Below are positions 58,039-64,000 of a stretch of 64,000 nucleotides of DNA, one piece after another. Under the pieces are notes generated by a model. It was not told the origin of the DNA, searched no databases, and was given only the letters and a program-made list of their open reading frames with translations. Location: NCBI RefSeq assembly GCF_000143985.1, contig NC_014364.1, positions 248,001-312,000 of the forward strand. The letters are read 5' to 3'. The position numbers and the translations under genes were made by a program. Within the stretch, counting starts at the first letter, position 1; the number at the start of each line of letters is the position of its first letter. The stretch comes from Sediminispirochaeta smaragdinae DSM 11293 (lineage in GTDB: Bacteria > Spirochaetota > Spirochaetia > DSM-16054 > Sediminispirochaetaceae).

Positions 58039-58748
58039 TAATAGGCAAGAAGGTAGGCATGGCCCCAGGCATGCACGAGCTCTCCCGACAAGGTCTTATC
58101 GTATGCCGGACTTCCCCGCATACGCATTGGGCTGTTGACAATAATGGTCTTACCATTCTCTTTCCTTGTGTATAAGGATGGAGTCTTATGATTCATCTTT
58201 TCGAGGACTATGCCCTTTCGATAATTGTGATGAATATACTCAAGATCGCCGTTTTCCCAAACGTTAACAACCATACCAATATGGGTAAGAGAATCATCAA
58301 CTTTGCCATTGCCGTTCCGATCGTAGGTATCGTCCCAGAAGATGAGATCTCCTGGACTCGGAGTGCTTGCTTCTTCAAGTAGTCCTTGATCGTTGAGATA
58401 GGCATATAATCGTGACACACCGTTTCCCGTATAGCGGGAAAGAGGGGCTACGAGATCGATACCGGCTCCCCAGTAGACTGCCTGCACGACTCCAGTGCAA
58501 TCCAGGCGAAAGTTTTTACCTCTTACGGCAAGCCGCTTTTTTCCGAGTAGGGTATAGGCGGAATCGATCAGTGCTTGCTGGGTTTTTGCGGCAGGGCCTG
58601 TGAGCATGTTTCCCGCTGCGGATGGTGAGGTTCTCGAAGAACCGACTGGGGACAGGGACGCACAGGAGGAGAAGATGAGGGCGGTATAGGTTCCTAGTAC
58701 GAGGAAAAGTAATGTGGAACCACGTGCGGCGATTTTTGCGTCACCCAT
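58038..58748 (-). CDS. NlpC/P60-like cysteine peptidase lipoprotein
   Basis: A 236-residue putative cell-wall hydrolase with a lipoprotein leader (ALIFSSC, C29) and an NlpC/P60- or CHAP-like papain fold. The catalytic Cys is in FRLDCTGVVQAVYWGAG (C84), followed by PSPGDLIFWDD and the His in SLTHIGMVVNV (H156). An EF-hand-like loop, DRNGNGKVDD (143-152), fits the DxNxNGxxD calcium pattern just before the catalytic His. Expected activity is cleavage of peptidoglycan stem peptides in the periplasm. It overlaps the rlmE stop by 8 nt. Confidence 0.78.
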   Translation of the reverse strand: MGDAKIAARGSTLLFLVLGTYTALIFSSCASLSPVGSSRTSPSAAGNMLTGPAAKTQQALIDSAYTLLGKKRLAVRGKNFRLDCTGVVQAVYWGAGIDLVAPLSRYTGNGVSRLYAYLNDQGLLEEASTPSPGDLIFWDDTYDRNGNGKVDDSLTHIGMVVNVWENGDLEYIHHNYRKGIVLEKMNHKTPSLYTRKENGKTIIVNSPMRMRGSPAYDKTLSGELVHAWGHAYLLAY

Positions 58749-59352
58749 TGTGTTTTTTCCTTAGTCCGATCAAATAGGTCTCAAAAGAGTCTTTACGACA
58801 CGCTTTAGGCTTGAGGGTTTTCAGCTGAGAAAAGCGGCTGCGCACCATCTCCATCAACTCTTGCTCATCTCCTCCCTGGAAAATCTTAACAACCAGGTTT
58901 CCACCCGGGGCGAGAAGTTCTTCTGCAAGGGTGATAACCGATGATGCAAGCGAAAACGATCTTCCCGTATCGACGATACGGTTGCCGGTCGTAGCCGGAG
59001 CCGCATCGGAGACAATGGTACCATAGGGGCCCATGCCTCGAATGCTTTGGTATGCATCTCCCGCAAAGGCATCTCCGGTGATGACGGTGATACCGCTTTT
59101 TTTTGAGACCGTCATTTCTTTTAAATCAACAGAAACAATGGTCGGTTGTAATCCCTTAGCTTTGATTAATCTGGAAATGAAGAGACTCCAACTACCGGGT
59201 GCTGCTCCGACATCCAGGATGGGAAGTTCTGTGTTGATCACCCCAAAACGTTTCTCGATCTCTTCAAGCTTGTAGATCGACCGAGCGGGATATCCCTCTT
59301 TTTTTGCCAACTGGCTGTAGTAGTCGGCTGTTGCACGCTTATTTGAAGCTAT
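58741..59352 (-). CDS. rlmE: 23S rRNA (uridine-2'-O-)-methyltransferase RlmE/FtsJ, probable ATA start
   Basis: Methylates the ribose of a uridine in the 23S rRNA A-loop using SAM. The protein has the SAM motif ILDVGAAPGSWSLF, the catalytic-region residues TIVSDAAPATTGN, and GGNLVVKIFQGGDEQEL; the K-D-K-E set appears in order. The first usable standard start, TTG 59310, would cut off DYYSQLAKKEG, which aligns with the conserved N-terminal helix of RlmE. The frame is open further upstream, where AAAGGAG (59365-59359) is followed after 6 nt by ATA 59352. I therefore annotate an ATA start (203 residues). A promoter at 59388-59417 supports this. Confidence 0.85.
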   Translation of the reverse strand: MASNKRATADYYSQLAKKEGYPARSIYKLEEIEKRFGVINTELPILDVGAAPGSWSLFISRLIKAKGLQPTIVSVDLKEMTVSKKSGITVITGDAFAGDAYQSIRGMGPYGTIVSDAAPATTGNRIVDTGRSFSLASSVITLAEELLAPGGNLVVKIFQGGDEQELMEMVRSRFSQLKTLKPKACRKDSFETYLIGLRKKHNG

Positions 59353-59387
59353 CTGTCTCTCCTTTTTCCGTTTAGTGGTTTTCTCTT

Positions 59388-59417
59388 AGCATACGAACAG
59401 AAGGCCTTATCGGTCAA
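59388..59417 (-). promoter_or_regulatory. rlmE promoter
   Basis: On the minus strand TTGACC (59417-59412), an 18-nt spacer and TATGCT (59393-59388). Transcription should start near 59381, leaving room for only the ATA start (with Shine-Dalgarno) before the conserved N-terminal helix. Confidence 0.65.
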
Positions 59418-59454
59418 CGATAGAGCCGCCTCCTTCTCTTTTCTTTTTATCCGG

Positions 59455-59483
59455 TTGACCCGAGGAGAAAAACTGACTACTTT
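59455..59483 (+). promoter_or_regulatory. Promoter of the rhomboid operon
   Basis: TTGACC (59455-59460), a 17-nt spacer and TACTTT (59478-59483), with a short leader carrying GGAAGGAAAG before ATG 59502. Confidence 0.6.
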
Positions 59484-59501
59484 CTTTGTAGGAAGGAAAG
59501 C

Positions 59502-60146
59502 ATGGATAACAGATCGATCATCAGAAGACCGTTCCGCTATCGTTATTACAACGCGGCATTCGGCATTATCATCGTCAATATCGTTTTTTTTGTTTTTAAT
59601 ACCATATCGCCCCAAAGCCGCTATTATACCGCCCTGATTCCCGGTTTAATTATCGGTAAAGGCTTCTACTGGCAGTTTTTTACCTATATGTTTACGCATG
59701 CCAATATAAGCCACATCTTTTTTAACATGCTCGGCCTCTTTTTCTTTGGAACCCAGGTCGAACGCCGCATAGGGAGCAGTGAATTCCTGCTTTTCTATCT
59801 TTTGACGGGATTCCTGGCCGGTCTCTTCTCTTTTATTGTCTATACGCTCACCGGAATGTACGGCGCTGTTTTGTTAGGAGCCTCAGGAGCGATTTTTGCG
59901 GTTCTTCTTGCCTTTGCCGTCTACTTTCCGTATGCAAACATCTACATTATGGGAATTATTCCGGTAAAGGCCCCGCTTTTGGTCATCGGATATACCGCTA
60001 TCGAACTTTTTAGCCAACTTTTATCCATTAACTCGGGTGTGGCTCATCTCACGCATCTGGCAGGTTTCGTTTTCGCATTTTTCTACTTCCTCATTCGTCT
60101 TAACATCAATCCCATAGAGGTGTTTCGCGGCGGCAGAAGGAGATGA
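59502..60146 (+). CDS. Rhomboid-family intramembrane serine protease
   Basis: A six-helix intramembrane protease of 214 residues. The catalytic Ser is S128 in LLGASGAIF and the partner His is H185 in AHLTHLAGF. H71 and N75 in FTHANISHIFFNMLG form the oxyanion site, and the L1-loop WQFFTYMF is present. The substrate is unknown. AAGGAAAG precedes the ATG. Its stop overlaps the start of the next gene by 4 nt, suggesting functional or at least translational coupling with the exported protein. Confidence 0.92.
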   Translation: MDNRSIIRRPFRYRYYNAAFGIIIVNIVFFVFNTISPQSRYYTALIPGLIIGKGFYWQFFTYMFTHANISHIFFNMLGLFFFGTQVERRIGSSEFLLFYLLTGFLAGLFSFIVYTLTGMYGAVLLGASGAIFAVLLAFAVYFPYANIYIMGIIPVKAPLLVIGYTAIELFSQLLSINSGVAHLTHLAGFVFAFFYFLIRLNINPIEVFRGGRRR

Positions 60147-60889
60147 GGATTGGTTTTTCCCTAAAAAGAATTGGGTGGCCGCTTCTTTTCTTTTTTCTTG
60201 TTGTTCCCCTTTGGGCGTATGATGGGCAAGTCGATTTTCTTACTGCGGAATTATGGGTCGAACTTACACCCTCTGTTTCCATTCCCACGACTGATAAAGG
60301 CGATTCCCAAGAGAGTAAGTCTCAGAAGCCTGAGATTCTTCCGATCGCTCCTGTTCCGTTAAAACGGGAGGAGGCAATTCATCGGCTTCTTGAGGAGGCT
60401 CAGTTTGTGATTTCGGGGATGATCTACGGTTATCGACTGGAGTATACTCCTCTTGATCGTAGCCGAGGGGTCAGCGAGGTTTTTCATGCCGATCCTGTGG
60501 CGACTATCCCCTGGGGTGATCCTGCCTTGCGCGTACTCGATACCTGGATGCGCGGGAATAAATTTTTTGCCAGGATCCGCTACGATCTCTCGTCGGATCA
60601 GATGCTTCGTCTGCGGTTCTGGAATAGCGGGGTGCACGCTTCTGCGTCGGCTAGTGCGGAGGCGGCACTCTCTCTCGGGTATCTCGGCCGCATCGAGGCT
60701 CATCGGCAGGCAATCAAACAGGCCTTCCGGGACTATCTGCGCTCCATAGAACCGAATAAACCTCGCGTCGCTACCGGACGTGCCGTGTTGACCGAAGCAC
60801 CGATATCCGCAGTTTCTGCGGGCGGATATCGGAGCACCGTTCGCATCAGAATCGATCTTGAAGATCTCCATCCCTATGGGGCCTTTTAG
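60143..60889 (+). CDS. Exported protein of unknown function
   Basis: A 248-residue protein with a signal peptide (RIGWPLLFFFLVVPLWAYDG, cleavage after about residue 25). The mature part has a Lys/Ser/Pro linker (about 50-65), then a helix-strand region with FVISGMIYGYRLEYTPLDRSRGV (in part) and a repetitive ASASASAEAALSLGY segment, ending in RVRIDLEDLHPYGAF-like strands. I recognise no family; similar short exported proteins are common in spirochaetes. It is coupled to the rhomboid gene by a 4-nt overlap and is convergent with adenosine deaminase. Confidence 0.62.
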   Translation: MRIGFSLKRIGWPLLFFFLVVPLWAYDGQVDFLTAELWVELTPSVSIPTTDKGDSQESKSQKPEILPIAPVPLKREEAIHRLLEEAQFVISGMIYGYRLEYTPLDRSRGVSEVFHADPVATIPWGDPALRVLDTWMRGNKFFARIRYDLSSDQMLRLRFWNSGVHASASASAEAALSLGYLGRIEAHRQAIKQAFRDYLRSIEPNKPRVATGRAVLTEAPISAVSAGGYRSTVRIRIDLEDLHPYGAF

Positions 60890-60903
60890 AATCCGCCTTC
60901 TGC

Positions 60904-61992
60904 TTAATGTCCATTATAACCTGATGTTTTTTCCACCTCAGCGTATCCCGGTTTCAGAACATCATAGATGATTTTGATTCGTTCATCGTAGTGAGCAAAT
61001 GAACTTTTCATGGCGTTTATGGTCAGCCGTTCAAGATCCTTTAGGCTTAGATTGTAGTGCTTTACCGCCAATTCCATCTCTTTGCTGAGGGTCGTATTGC
61101 TCATAAGGCGGTTATCCGTATTGAGAAAAACACGAAAACCGTTGCGAAAGTAGATGTGAAAGGGATGATCGTCGAAATTGGGGGCGGCACCGGTTTGGAT
61201 ATTGCTTGAGAGGCACACCTCAAGCGGAATACGTTTATCCCGGATGAAATGGGCAAGTGTCCCCATTTTTTCGATCCTGGTACCGTGGACCGACATATCC
61301 TCAATGAGGCGGGTCGCATGGCCTATGCGGTGAGCTCCACAGATTTGAATGGCCTGCCAGATCGATTCCAAACCAAAGGCTTCCCCTGCGTGAATGGTGA
61401 TGTTGAAATTCCGATTGCGTATATATTGAAAGGCTTCAAGGTGTTTTTTAGGGGGATGTCCATTTTCGTCACCTGCAATATCGAAGCCGACGACGCCACG
61501 GTCGCTGAAGGCAACGGCAAGCTCGGCGATTTCAAGGCTGATGGCGACACTTTGATCTCGCATGGCGCAGAGAATCAACCCGTATTCGGTCCCCGTTTCC
61601 CTGCGGCCTCGCTCAAGTCCTTTAAGAACGGATTCAACTACCGCTTCCACGTTCAGTCCCTCTTTGAGGTGCAGTACCGGAGAAAAGCGTATTTCGATGT
61701 AGACCACATGTTCCTTTGCCACATCGAGAATCGCCTCGTAAGCAGCGCGTTCAAGGGCCTCGGCTTTCTGTAGAACAGCCACCGTCACCCCGAAACTTTC
61801 GAGGTAGAGGGGCAGGCTTTTTCTGTCGGAACCCCGGTGAAGCCACTGAGCAAGGCGTTCGGGATCTTTTTCGGGAAGAGCAATGCCATATTCATCAGCA
61901 AGTTCGACAATGGTTTCTGGCCGCAATCCTCCATCCAGGTGGTCATGCAGCTCCACTTTGGGAATCTGCCGTATCATTTCTTTCGTAACCAT
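60904..61992 (-). CDS. add: Adenosine deaminase
   Basis: Converts adenosine to inosine in purine salvage. The 362-residue TIM-barrel metalloenzyme has the zinc ligands in KVELHDHLDGG and HAGEAFG, the proton-donor region with HRIGHATRL, and the late metal ligand in FLNTDNRLMSNTTLSKE. I chose ATG 61992 (MVTKEMIRQIPKVELH). It is 6 nt after a TACAAT, while upstream frames reach into the divergent radical SAM promoter. ATG 62010 is the alternative. No Shine-Dalgarno is visible before either. Confidence 0.92.
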   Translation of the reverse strand: MVTKEMIRQIPKVELHDHLDGGLRPETIVELADEYGIALPEKDPERLAQWLHRGSDRKSLPLYLESFGVTVAVLQKAEALERAAYEAILDVAKEHVVYIEIRFSPVLHLKEGLNVEAVVESVLKGLERGRRETGTEYGLILCAMRDQSVAISLEIAELAVAFSDRGVVGFDIAGDENGHPPKKHLEAFQYIRNRNFNITIHAGEAFGLESIWQAIQICGAHRIGHATRLIEDMSVHGTRIEKMGTLAHFIRDKRIPLEVCLSSNIQTGAAPNFDDHPFHIYFRNGFRVFLNTDNRLMSNTTLSKEMELAVKHYNLSLKDLERLTINAMKSSFAHYDERIKIIYDVLKPGYAEVEKTSGYNGH

Positions 61993-61998
61993 GCTGAT

Positions 61999-62004
61999 AT
62001 TGTA
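61999..62004 (-). promoter_or_regulatory. TACAAT -10 box for add
   Basis: On the minus strand TACAAT (62004-61999) ends 6 nt before ATG 61992; the -35 is poor (TTCCCC about 17 nt upstream). The spacing fits a leaderless start. Confidence 0.4.
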
Positions 62005-62033
62005 ATTCATGAAAGCTTTGCGGGGAAGGGCCG

Positions 62034-62064
62034 TTGACACGCTTTTCTTTTCCACGTATATACT
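62034..62064 (+). promoter_or_regulatory. Promoter of the radical SAM gene
   Basis: A perfect TTGACA (62034-62039) with TATATA 17 nt later (62057-62062) or the overlapping TATACT (62059-62064), which ends 7 nt before ATG 62072. There is no Shine-Dalgarno. Confidence 0.68.
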
Positions 62065-62071
62065 CTCGGCT

Positions 62072-63700
62072 ATGCCTAGTTCCATAAAAAAGCTTGTTAT
62101 GGTCTCGATTCATATCGATCGGGGATCCCGTGCCGTTCCTCTCGGTGCGGCTTCGGTTGCGGCCCTCGTTCATGCACGCCACGGGGACCGGGTTAAACCG
62201 ATTATTCTTGATTGTTTCCTTGATCAGGATATAGCCTTTTGTGTAGCGGCTATTAAGGAACTGCGGCCCGATATCCTTGCTTTTTCCATATACCTCTGGA
62301 ATAGGCGGAAAAGTATTGAAATCGCTCGGCAGATAAAAAAGGAACTGCCCGATCTTCCGATCTTTGCGGGAGGACCGGAGGTAACGGCTGATTGGCATCG
62401 CCTCGGTGAAACATACCCGGGCTGTTTTGATCTTTTCCTCCCCGGAGAAGGTGAGGGATCGATTCTTCAGGGACTGGATATGCTTCTTGCCGGTAGACCC
62501 AGTACCTCAGTCCTTTTCCCGCAGAGCGTTGATCTTACCGTTCTTCCTTCTCCTTATTTGGACGGGATGCTGGATCCGGCTGCTTATACCGGTTTGCTGT
62601 GGGAACTCTCCAGGGGCTGTCCCTTCCGTTGCCATTTTTGTTTTGAATCCAAGGGCTCCGAACAGGTCAGATATTTCTCCATGGAGCGGATTACTCGTGA
62701 ACTTGAGCTCTTCGCCCGTTCCGGAGTCCGGGAACTTTTTATTCTCGACCCTACCTTTAATCACAATCGTACAAGGGCAAAGAAACTACTGCGCTTGATG
62801 CAAGAAGTTGCGCCCGATATTCATTACAACATTGAAGTCAGAAGTGAATTTCTTGATCAGGAACTCGCCGAACTCTTTTCCTGCCTCTCCTGTTCCCTCC
62901 AAATTGGGCTGCAGAGTGCCGATCCAAAGGTACTCCGTAACATCAATCGAAGCATCAAACAGGATGATTTCCGCCGAAAAGTACTCTTCCTGCACGAAGC
63001 CGAAGTCGTGTATGGTTTTGATCTCATCTACGGTTTACCCGGGGATTCCCTTGAGGGGTTTCTTGCAAGCATTGACTTTGCCTTCTCCATGGTACCGAAC
63101 CATATCGATATCTTTCCTCTTGCTGTTCTTCCGGGAACCGTACTATTCGATAACGCTGACTCTTTCGGTCTTGTCCGAGATAGCGATGATCCCTATCTTG
63201 TCCGCTCATCATCCGGCTTTCATTCCGAAGATATGGCTGTTGCTTCACGTATCGCTTCTGCAATTGATCTGTTCTACAACCAGGGAAATGCTGTTCCGTG
63301 GTTTGACATTATTATCGAAAGACTTGGAATCACCCCTTCCCGATTTTTTCTTGATTTTTCTCTCTGGCTGGAAGGCAGAATATCAGATGAGCCTGATCAG
63401 GCAATGAGCGAGGTTCAGCAGATATACCTTTTAAAGCTTTTTATTGACAGGGGATTACAGGCAGAAGGCGAGATCGTTCATGATATTATTGAAATTTTTG
63501 CCCTCTGGGATCGCATAGATGAAGCCGCTTCAGGCAATGTGTCGGAACTATCGGGATTTTTCTACTTTTCACCCTCCCAGCTTTTTGAATATTTGGAAGA
63601 GGGGGTTAGAGATTTGGGGGAGCTTGCATTCTTTTTGCCCCGACTTGAAAAAACTATCCTTGTATCTTCCTCTGAAGGCGTTCTTCTGTTTCAGGAGTAA
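62072..63700 (+). CDS. B12-binding domain radical SAM protein
   Basis: A cobalamin-dependent-type radical SAM protein of 542 residues. The N-terminal B12-binding-like Rossmann domain (about 1-140) has IIAFSIYLWNRRKSIEIA-like strands and FAGGPEVT, but no DxHxxG motif is evident. The radical SAM domain (about 165-360) has CPFRCHFC as the CxxxCxxC cluster motif, then ELFILDPTFNHN, LQIGLQSADPKVL and GFDLIYGLPGD. The C-terminal 180 residues resemble DUF4080-type tails. Substrate is unknown. ATG 62072 is chosen on promoter spacing; the conserved domain starts immediately. The stop overlaps a convergent kinase gene by 10 nt. Confidence 0.87.
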   Translation: MPSSIKKLVMVSIHIDRGSRAVPLGAASVAALVHARHGDRVKPIILDCFLDQDIAFCVAAIKELRPDILAFSIYLWNRRKSIEIARQIKKELPDLPIFAGGPEVTADWHRLGETYPGCFDLFLPGEGEGSILQGLDMLLAGRPSTSVLFPQSVDLTVLPSPYLDGMLDPAAYTGLLWELSRGCPFRCHFCFESKGSEQVRYFSMERITRELELFARSGVRELFILDPTFNHNRTRAKKLLRLMQEVAPDIHYNIEVRSEFLDQELAELFSCLSCSLQIGLQSADPKVLRNINRSIKQDDFRRKVLFLHEAEVVYGFDLIYGLPGDSLEGFLASIDFAFSMVPNHIDIFPLAVLPGTVLFDNADSFGLVRDSDDPYLVRSSSGFHSEDMAVASRIASAIDLFYNQGNAVPWFDIIIERLGITPSRFFLDFSLWLEGRISDEPDQAMSEVQQIYLLKLFIDRGLQAEGEIVHDIIEIFALWDRIDEAASGNVSELSGFFYFSPSQLFEYLEEGVRDLGELAFFLPRLEKTILVSSSEGVLLFQE

Positions 63701-64000
63701 CCAAGGGCTTTCATTGTTTGTTTACGCCTTTCCAATATGCTGCGGTATAACGCGGAGTGCTTTTTATGAGGGAGGTAGATGTCGGCTTCCGCTGCTTTCA
63801 TGCTGTCAGAAAATTTTACACCTGTTTGAGACGCCGTGAATGCCCGGTTTGTATTCAGCCATGCCCCGAATGCAGTTGCTTCCCCGTTTTTCATGCTTGT
63901 TACGGGCCTTTGAAATATATCGGCAAGGATCTGATTGTATAGGGGGAATCTTGTCATGCCTCCTGATGCAAAAATTCGATTATGAGTGTTGGTTTGTGAT
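63691..64000 (-). CDS. FGGY-family carbohydrate kinase, 5' part outside window
   Basis: Only the last 103 residues lie in the window. They read NRIFASGGMTRFPLYNQILADIFQRPV in part, the conserved C-terminal nucleotide-binding segment of xylulokinase/gluconokinase/ribulokinase-type enzymes, followed by EATAFGAWLNTNRAF and a terminal helix ending LERRKQTMKALGYS. The reading frame is open to the window edge, so the start is beyond 64000, and the internal ATG at 63957 is not the start. The sugar cannot be told from this part. It converges on and overlaps the radical SAM gene by 10 nt. Confidence 0.8.
   Translation of the reverse strand, partial: SQTNTHNRIFASGGMTRFPLYNQILADIFQRPVTSMKNGEATAFGAWLNTNRAFTASQTGVKFSDSMKAAEADIYLPHKKHSALYRSILERRKQTMKALGYS

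Noticed and set aside
59308-59310. TTG 59310 as the rlmE start
   Set aside because: It has no Shine-Dalgarno and would remove the conserved N-terminal helix encoded just upstream.
1-64000. tRNA, rRNA, CRISPR array, insertion sequence or prophage
   Set aside because: I found no cloverleaf or rRNA sequence, no regularly spaced repeats, and no transposase, integrase or phage structural protein in any frame.

Overview
The window looks like chromosomal DNA of a free-living, probably anaerobic spirochaete of the Spirochaeta/Sediminispirochaeta kind. This is inferred from gene content, not from an rRNA: an archaeal/eukaryal-type prolyl-tRNA synthetase, a DUF2259 secreted protein, a DUF4416 protein, several lipoproteins with loose lipoboxes, a chemotaxis receptor with CheW, butyrate kinase and many short exported proteins of unknown family. 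Coding density is very high, with about 62 genes on both strands, many 1-20 nt overlaps and no gap above about 260 bases. I see no rRNA, tRNA, CRISPR array, transposase or phage gene.

Layout. 1-5.7 kb: photolyase (cut by the left edge), an FAH-family hydrolase, a DHH phosphoesterase and small genes, then a DUF401 membrane protein. 5.7-10.1 kb: the most cohesive block, an unusual Fur-family regulator with perfect Fur-type palindromes before itself and before a six-gene operon (DUF5320 protein, two NifX-like proteins, two ferredoxin-containing MinD-type ATPases, Mrp/NBP35), closed by a strong terminator. It resembles the orange-protein (ORP) type of metal-cluster operon. 10.1-16.9 kb: chemoreceptor with a periplasmic CZB-like zinc site plus CheW, a CTP-dependent lipid kinase relative, a heparanase-like GH79 protein and a DUF2259 protein. 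17-34.8 kb: mostly housekeeping (proS, nadE, buk, pth, a fused DAHP synthase-prephenate dehydratase) with a very large GH13 protein, a lipase and a lytic transglycosylase.

34.8-44.6 kb: spirochaete-type hypothetical genes, a lipoprotein fumarate-reductase-like flavoprotein with a divergent LysR regulator, and an adenylate cyclase in an operon with a HEAT-repeat protein. 44.7-54.5 kb: leuS, a CNNM/CorC-type transporter, htpG, a three-gene System II cytochrome c assembly cassette, and a three-gene phosphatase/STAS partner-switching module. 54.5-64 kb: PadR plus a double flavodoxin, MarR plus WrbA, an NlpC/P60-type lipoprotein, rlmE, a rhomboid protease, adenosine deaminase, a B12-binding radical SAM protein and the end of an FGGY kinase (cut by the right edge).

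Two patterns in translation starts stand out. First, about a dozen genes have a sigma70-type -10 box ending only 6-9 nt before the start codon with no Shine-Dalgarno, which predicts leaderless mRNAs (best cases at 14487, 21101, 40534, 47088, 52297 and 62072). Second, two genes (rlmE and the lytic transglycosylase) have a perfect Shine-Dalgarno 6 nt before ATA or ATC, with no normal start codon that fits the protein or the promoter.
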